Positions 57,700 to 64,000 of a stretch of DNA of 64,000 nucleotides are shown here, one piece after another (the stretch's first letter is position 1; the number at the start of each line of letters is the position of its first letter). The stretch lies in the NCBI GenBank assembly GCA_021186555.1, contig JAJKFL010000042.1, positions 41,081,980 to 41,145,979 of the forward strand, given 5' to 3'. The translations under genes and the position numbers were made by a program. The notes beneath the pieces were generated by a model. That model saw nothing but the letters and a program-made list of their open reading frames with translations. It was not told where the DNA came from and did no database searches. The stretch is from Reticulitermes speratus (Eukaryota; Arthropoda; Insecta; Blattodea; Rhinotermitidae).

Positions 57700-59600
57700 A
57701 GTCCTAATGCATCAGGTTCACTTTCAGAATACGTAACTCTTGCAAAGTTACCGTCACTGCATTTCACTGACGTAGTAATTGGTTCTTCTTCCTTAATGTT
57801 ATTAAAACTGAATCACTTCAGACTTTGGTTGTCGCAGCATAGAATACTAAAAGTCGTTAAAATTTCTTAAAACTGTTTTTTGATACCTGGCTACGTATAG
57901 TAGTTATGCGATCAATATTGATCATGTCCTTATGCTATGTTGACCTTCCTATTGTGTCGTGTGTCCGTAATTATTAACTAAACAAGAGCATGCTTGATGA
58001 TTCAAATATTCAGAGATGTGTTTCTGTGTTCCTGGGCAAGTAGTTATTGACATTTTGAAAGGTCAGTGTCACACCCAGAAGACTTAAAGCTTCACCAATG
58101 CCACAGTGACAACTTTAAATCTCACAAGACTATCCCTTCACAAAGCTACATTTAGATTAAGTTAAAATCTTCTTTAAACTTATTTTGAATAAGTCATCAA
58201 TTTCCTAATTAGATAAGTTATTACTAATCTATAATCTTTCTACTTGTACACTTTGCAAGTGTTTATTTGACTATGGTTTGCTGGTTGGAATTGAAGACTC
58301 TCTTGAGTACATTCCGTTTGGTAGACTGCAGGCAAAAGTAGGTCTTGGTAATAACTGTGACATCTGAACCATTAGCATATGTACTTAGTTGAGTAGCAGT
58401 GGGGTAAGGGTAGATTAAGTTCATTAAGAAGAGCATGAATAGAAAAAGGTAAGAGTGTGATTGCATTTCTTAGATACTGTCGTAGCTTTCATTGAGAGGC
58501 TGATAATAGTAAGAATCCATAGCTAGGAGGCAGAGTAGTATCCAAAATTTGGTCCAAGTCAAGTGTTCCTCCACTGAGTGAATGTGCTATATATTATTTC
58601 TAATTACTACTACTACATAATTAATATATATATATATATGTATGTATATATGTATATATTTGTTTGATGTGTTGTATGGGTGTCAAACTTGGCCTGTCGC
58701 TATGAGGGATGCCTGAGAACAAGGTGTCATGGACAGATAATATTTAGAAATGCAAAGTAATAGACTGAATACAGCTATATAATGAACAGCTACATAATTT
58801 GTACTCCACACTTACTGTTCACAAATTGAATTCAGCATATAGTGTAAATGATGTAATGCTTCATTTACAGTCTCAATAATGCATTCACTGGAAACCTACA
58901 TGTAAATGTTAAATGTTGTAGGTTTCCACCAGTAACACACAATTTTCCATCCTTCTTTGCTCCATCAGATGTATGGCTCAGACAGCCGTGAAATGGTCAT
59001 TGTCTTCTTTGATCATACAGTGTGCAAAGTATGACCATAAAATTAATTACCACACATGTTTGGCTCACTTATATAGCACATGCCTTGCACACTATAACAG
59101 TTTTAAATCCTGACTGGAGACCAGCTTTACCTCAGTCCTAGTGAATTATGAGAGTACCTTACAATAAACCATCATTCAATCATCCTACCATATCCTCTCA
59201 ATACTCCACAGGTTCTATATACTAATAGCAACACACCTCCCATCCACATATTCTTCTCTCTATCAGAATCCACATTATAATACCTTTATAACCAACACAT
59301 TCCAAGTCAGCAAAAAAAATTCAAGAATCTCGAACTAATCAGCATCCAACAAACACATAAGCTAAACCACAATAATCAATCCACAGTTGTTACTATGAAT
59401 TTTGCTACATGAAAGGAATATCATTAATTAAACTTAATATACATACCTCTACAGGAGAAATGGCCACAGAAATTTCACAAAATATCCTTCTTATATATGT
59501 TAACAAAACGTGTATCAGAAATATGAAACTTTTTCTTCATAAATCTTTATTTCCACTGTAAAGAATAAGATCTTATTTTTATCATTTGAAAATTAATGTC
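57700..59600. other. No gene recognised
   Basis: AT-rich DNA between two single hammerhead motifs. Short frames only. Confidence 0.5.
58620..58665. repeat. AT-rich microsatellite
   Basis: (TA)n followed by GTATGTATATATG; a similar tract lies at 52697-52745. Confidence 0.85.
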
Positions 59601-59636
59601 ACAATTATTCCTTCCTCTAAATATTTTGTGACATTA

Positions 59637-59678
59637 TATACCTGATGATGGCCAAAAAAGGTCAAAACATGTAGTATA
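59637..59678 (+). ncRNA. Hammerhead ribozyme, G12A variant, single
   Basis: Plus strand: TATAC, CUGAUGA (59642-59648), U, stem II GGCC-AAAAAA-GGTC, AAA in place of GAA, palindromic ACATGT, A, then GTATA. Stem I TATAC/GTATA is perfect and unrelated in sequence to the CCCC/GGGG stems elsewhere. Confidence 0.65.
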
Positions 59679-59787
59679 CAATATATCAAATAACTATCAG
59701 AATTATGATCGACAGCATATTCCTTTATTTTCCAATTTAAAAATGCTTCACAACAGGATGTAGAAACCGAAGTTTATATCCTACATA

Positions 59788-59975
59788 ATGTCCAGACTGT
59801 CAATGGGGTCAACCCAGCTTCCTTTCCAATATGTAATGGGGGCTCTTAACCTGTGTGTGAAGCAGCCAGTGCATAAGGCTGAACACTCACCCCCACCTAG
59901 TGACAAAGTTAAAACGGTGCTATACTTCTACTCCACCTGCATGCCTTCACAGCATGCACAGGGACAAATTTAGCC
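59788..59975 (+). mobile_element. SINE family A, 5'-truncated, CpG-decayed
   Basis: Starts at TCCAGACTGTCAATGGGGTC and runs through CACCCCCACCTAGTGACAAA to a tail with GCATGCCTTCACAGCATG. Confidence 0.6.
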
Positions 59976-60300
59976 TTCTGTCACATCTTATAACCTCAGG
60001 TAATGTGTGTCACAAAATAACAGGATCACCCTCTGTCTGAAGAGAACATTGCACTCAAGTGACCAATGGTGACCCAACTGGGGTCATTCAGCAATCACAA
60101 GGTAGACATACACTCCTTCATCTTGTCCTGCACCAACTGTAAGTGAGAAGATTGTAATTGTAGTAATATAAATACTGGGAAAGAAAATGATGTCACCTGA
60201 AGTTAGTCAAGGTTCGCAGTCATTACATACTTGCAGTGACACCATACAATTTTCATATGGCTGTCAGAATATATGGTGCCATTACAGCATACTTCTATAA

Positions 60301-60655
60301 CTGATTGCAGGCTGGACAACCAAGGTTCAATTCCTGGTAGGGCAGGGCAAGAAATTTTTCTCTCGACTGCTGGGTACATACAGGCTCTAGGGCTTGTATG
60401 TACCTAGTATCCTACCCAACATACAGGTTAGCTGAGGTTATTTTACCCTTACTTACATACAGTGTGGATCTGTATGTGCTCTACATTGTAATTTAGGTAA
60501 AGTACAAAACTCCACAGCCCCTCTGTATACTGGGGGCCCTTTACACATTGGTTAAGCAGATGACTATACACCTCTATCTAGTGCTAAGGTTAAGAAGTAC
60601 TTTAATCTGTACTCCCCAATACACCTTCATGGCACAGTCCTTTGCCATTATCTTT
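60301..60655 (+). mobile_element. SINE family A, old copy with insertion
   Basis: A head remnant GGACAACCAAGGTTCAATTC is near 60314. Body and tail resume at 60510 (CTCCACAGCCCCTCTGTATA) to about 60655. Heavily CpG-depleted. Confidence 0.5.
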
Positions 60656-61296
60656 TTTAAGAGTATAAGATATTTCAGCAGTTGAAATGCCTTCATACTG
60701 TTCAGTGAGCACAAACTCTCCTTGGGATGACTTAAAAATTGTAGTTGGCTGGTTTTGTTTCATTTCTCATACTTTTTAAAACCAATTTATATCAGTGACA
60801 AAAGCAGCTCCTGGTAGTCATATCACATTTAAGAAAAGTGAGTTTTGGTTTCTACTGGCTCTACTTACAGTCATTTCTTACCCTTTTGGACTCTGCAAGA
60901 ATTCACTTCTAATTTTGAAACACCCACAGCATAGTGCTCTACTTACTTTAAATAACATGAAGGTTGAAAGGTCCCTTGTAACTTAATTTAGAATCTGAAC
61001 TGTGGTTCAGTACGCCCAGTATTCACAAAAGAGGAATGTTTGATGACAAAGAAACATATTTGTGCCAAGAACAGACTCAATTTTGTTACCTTCTTAAATT
61101 TTGCTTTTACTCATCAATTACTAAAGCACCCCAATTGTAATCATTGTACTGATAACACTGAGGAACTAAGGACAATATTTTGTTTATGAAGTAAGAATAC
61201 GGGGTTCTTTTTAGTTCAACAGATAATATGATGGAAAACTCTCACATTGCAAGAACATACTTTGAATAACATCACAAATTAAATAAACATATAGTA

Positions 61297-61471
61297 CAGT
61301 AGAACCCTGTTAAGAAGTCTTTCAAGGGACCAGAGGATTAGGGACTCCTTAAGTGGGAAGACTTATTAAGAGGGAAGCTTATTAAAAGCAATAGGATCTC
61401 GGGACTTTAAAAATCAGACTTCTTACAGGGGAAACCTTCTTATGTGGGGACTTCTTATCCGGGTTCTACTG
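61297..61471. mobile_element. Pogo/Tigger-like MITE with TA target duplication
   Basis: Ends CAGTAGAACCC and GGGTTCTACTG, flanked by TA. Interior has several AAGAAGTC/GACTTCTTA inverted motifs. 175 bp. Confidence 0.8.
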
Positions 61472-61644
61472 TATTTCTTGATATAATGTTGAAAGACAGA
61501 CAAATTGCTTATGTATTTGAATAGTTTGTATTTGGATAGACCATAATTTATATTAGGATTTTCATGTGGAAAGATTAGTAATTAAATTAAGTAAACTCTG
61601 TTTTGCAATCAAAACAATCAAATCATTTGTAAATAAAAATATTG

Positions 61645-62120
61645 TTAAAACCATGTATTTTGGGCAAACATTAGAAATCTTAAAGAAAGTTCTTAAACTA
61701 CAAAAAAAGGGCAATAAGATTAATAGCTAATATTTCGAGCACTACAAGATGCAAACTGTATTTCAAAAAATTAAATATCATGACACTGCCTGGATATATA
61801 TATGAAATTCTTCTATACACTAAAATGACATTATGTAAATTCAAAACTAATTCTACGTTTCATTCAAATGATATAAGGAATAAGTCAAATTTAGTCATTA
61901 CAAGTTGTAACACCAAATTATTTTAATAGAGTGCATACTTCTTACAACAGTGTGCTTATTTATAATAAATAATCTACTGAAATTAAAAGTGTTAAGTCTA
62001 CAATAAAATTTAAGAAAATACTTATCAACTTTCTCCTTGAAAAGAGTTTTTATTCTGTGGAAGAATTTATGACAATTGATTCTTCATTGTGTTGATGAGA
62101 AGGAATGGTGTTAATGACGT
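61645..62120 (+). pseudogene. LINE polymerase C-terminal fragment
   Basis: Plus-strand pieces translate as LKKVLKLQKKGNK, FKIKYHDT-like, IYEILLYTKMTLCKF-like with shifts, and LEKSFYSVEEFM-like near 62035-62070. Old jockey-like tail. Confidence 0.5.
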
Positions 62121-62794
62121 ACTTCCATATTGTAATTGTCTGCACTTTACATCTGTGTACTGTGTTAGTGTTTTGTGTTGTTCTGTATATGTATGTAGTT
62201 GTATCTTGTTAGTTTTATGTGTTTGTTTACTTTTATTGTAATTACTCTCTTTGTCCATTATCATTCTGTAATGATTTTTAGGATGAAATACAATACAAAG
62301 ATGGAGAGACCAAATGATATTCATGAATGCAATGAGGAATCTGGATTTATGCTTGCATATTTATATCATAAAATGCAATCATAAAAATTACCATGTATGT
62401 CCAAATAGGGGCAACATCCTCTTTCCCATTTGGGTATTTCAAGAAACAATTCAGAAAATGTAATAAAATATTAAAAAAGTTTCAGAGAGGCAGATATAAA
62501 ACTAAAAGTAATGCATGTATCAGACCTGTACTGTATGAACATAACTCAATACATCCTTCTTAGTCACTGTTTAATAGGAAATGAAGTGTCCCTAACATGT
62601 TACAAACACTCGCGTCAACTTAACACAATAGTTATCTCACGGGAGATATGGCCAAAGTTGTATTTTGTGCAAGTTGGAATTGAGTATACATATGGTGAAG
62701 TATTACTTATATTATGTACATACAAAGGTGTCCCCATGAAATCCAAACTCCAACATACAAGAAACTGCTCAGCCGCAGCATGACAGCCTTTCTG

Positions 62795-63780
62795 CCTGTG
62801 TTATTGGCCAGCAGTATTCTTCCATCAAAAAACTGAATAAAGTTCTCTATTTGATCAAATCGTTGCGCTATTCAGTAAGTAAACCTATTTTAAGAAACAT
62901 ATATTTTACAAAATTCGAATCAATACTCAGATATGGTATAATATTCTGGGGTGGAGTAAACAATAGTAATGCAGTATTCATAATACAAAAAAGTTCTTAA
63001 GAGCTATAAAAGGAGTAAATAACAGGGTATCTTGTAGGAATTTATTTGGTGATCTAAAGATTTTAACTGTAACCTCATTATATATATTTGAGATTTTGTG
63101 TTATATAAAAAAGAACCAGATTTATACGACCAAATATTTAGATGTTCATGATTATAATACAAGAGGGAAACAGGATTTGTACGTCCAATTATGCAGCACT
63201 TCACGTTGTAAAAAAGAGTGTAATAAATATGGGGATAAAACTACAAAACAATCTACCCACAGAAATAAAACAAATAGAGAATTTTAAGGATGTCAAAAAT
63301 AAATTAAAAAATTGTTATTACAAAACTGCTTTTATTCTTTACAAGAGTTTTTAGCAATATTAAAAGATGGGAAAATTAGTAATCATAAATAAAAGACTAT
63401 TGGTTAGACATAGTAATATATATATATAAGGTCTTTTTGGAGTGTGATTTTCTACACTAAGATGCAGTGGTTTTCTATGGGTATGTTTTTTTGGTTCGGT
63501 TACAAAATTATTTATATTTTATAAAGTTGTATTCATAACTTTTAGAAATTGAGAATTTATTCAACACTTTCATACCTAAAATTCTACAAGATTTTTTATT
63601 GTCTATAGATTATTTTAATCATGTATAAGTGGAATGAGTGACTGTTTTTTCTTAAATCTGAAAATGTATTTGTATATATTTAAATTGTTATTTGATGTGT
63701 AGTATTGTGGATGTTGTTTAATTGGACTTGTCCAGTTGTTGCTTATGTAACAGTTATGGATGCTAAATAAATTGAAATTG
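62795..63780 (+). pseudogene. LINE polymerase C-terminal fragment with 3' UTR
   Basis: Frames include SSIKKLNKVLYLIKSLRYSV, FESILRYGIIFWGGVN, then NMGIKLQNNLPTEIKQIENF and FKDVKNKLKNCYYKTAFILY, typical of the RT thumb and C-terminus. The element ends at ATAAATTGAAATTGAAA near 63779. Stops and shifts present. Confidence 0.7.
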
Positions 63781-64000
63781 AAAGTCATCTCATTGCATTT
63801 ACATTCTCCGAAGGAAAAATTTGGTGCACATTCAAAAATGTTATTTCATTTTTTACTTCTTTAAAAATTACGTTAAATCTGTAACAGTGTAACTTGAAAT
63901 TGAGCTGGGGAGTGTCTCTAAGACCTTGCTTGTAAGGCAACCCCTACTTTTCTGTGGCTATTTCTGGGGGGGGGGAAGGATGAACAGTCCTAGCCTTGTA

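Overview
This window looks like a piece of a large, repeat-rich insect genome. The best fit is a polyneopteran such as a cockroach or termite. That placement rests on recognising tRNA-derived SINE families and RTE/jockey-like retrotransposon tails that I associate with such genomes; it is inference, not proof. One conserved protein-coding gene is certain and one further coding exon is likely. Nearly everything else is mobile DNA. About 1-41 kb is a graveyard of SINEs, LINE tails, MITEs, tandem arrays and inverted-repeat elements, with no convincing host gene. About 41.5-57 kb is genic. A plus-strand exon (41,537-42,649) encodes a secreted-type protein that ends in a dibasic site and a short Gly-Lys-terminated peptide. 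On the minus strand, five exons between 56,772 and 49,115 encode RBM42, an RNA-binding protein with a proline-rich N-terminal half and one C-terminal RRM. All five exons keep phase. The last short RBM42 exon was not found. About 57-64 kb has old SINEs, a pogo-type MITE and two LINE 3' ends. 

The main discovery is a dispersed set of hammerhead-ribozyme motifs. At least ten places carry CUGANGA, a hairpin (stem II), GAAA, a very short and usually palindromic stem III (ACATGT, ACATATGT, ACACGTGT, ACTAGT, ACGT), then UA or UC and a matching stem I strand. Stem I and stem II sequences differ completely between loci yet stay paired, which is the covariation expected of a folded RNA. Most sit as outward-facing pairs in the arms of inverted-repeat elements whose arms are otherwise unrelated. 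One intact copy lies in RBM42 intron 2 in the sense direction. A second, older family with a GAAACGTC ending appears to be a decayed relative. Hammerheads are known from Penelope-like elements and retrozymes; no reverse transcriptase of that type is visible here, so these would be non-autonomous. 

Other notable items are a 5S-rRNA-derived SINE with perfect 8-bp target-site duplications, TA-flanked pogo-like MITEs, a TTAA-flanked piggyBac-like MITE, and tandem arrays with units of 27, about 22-26 and 36 bp. There is also a sharp drop in CpG density across the genic half: by hand count, 46 CpG in bases 1-1000 against 12 in 43,001-44,000. That would fit germline methylation of the gene region.
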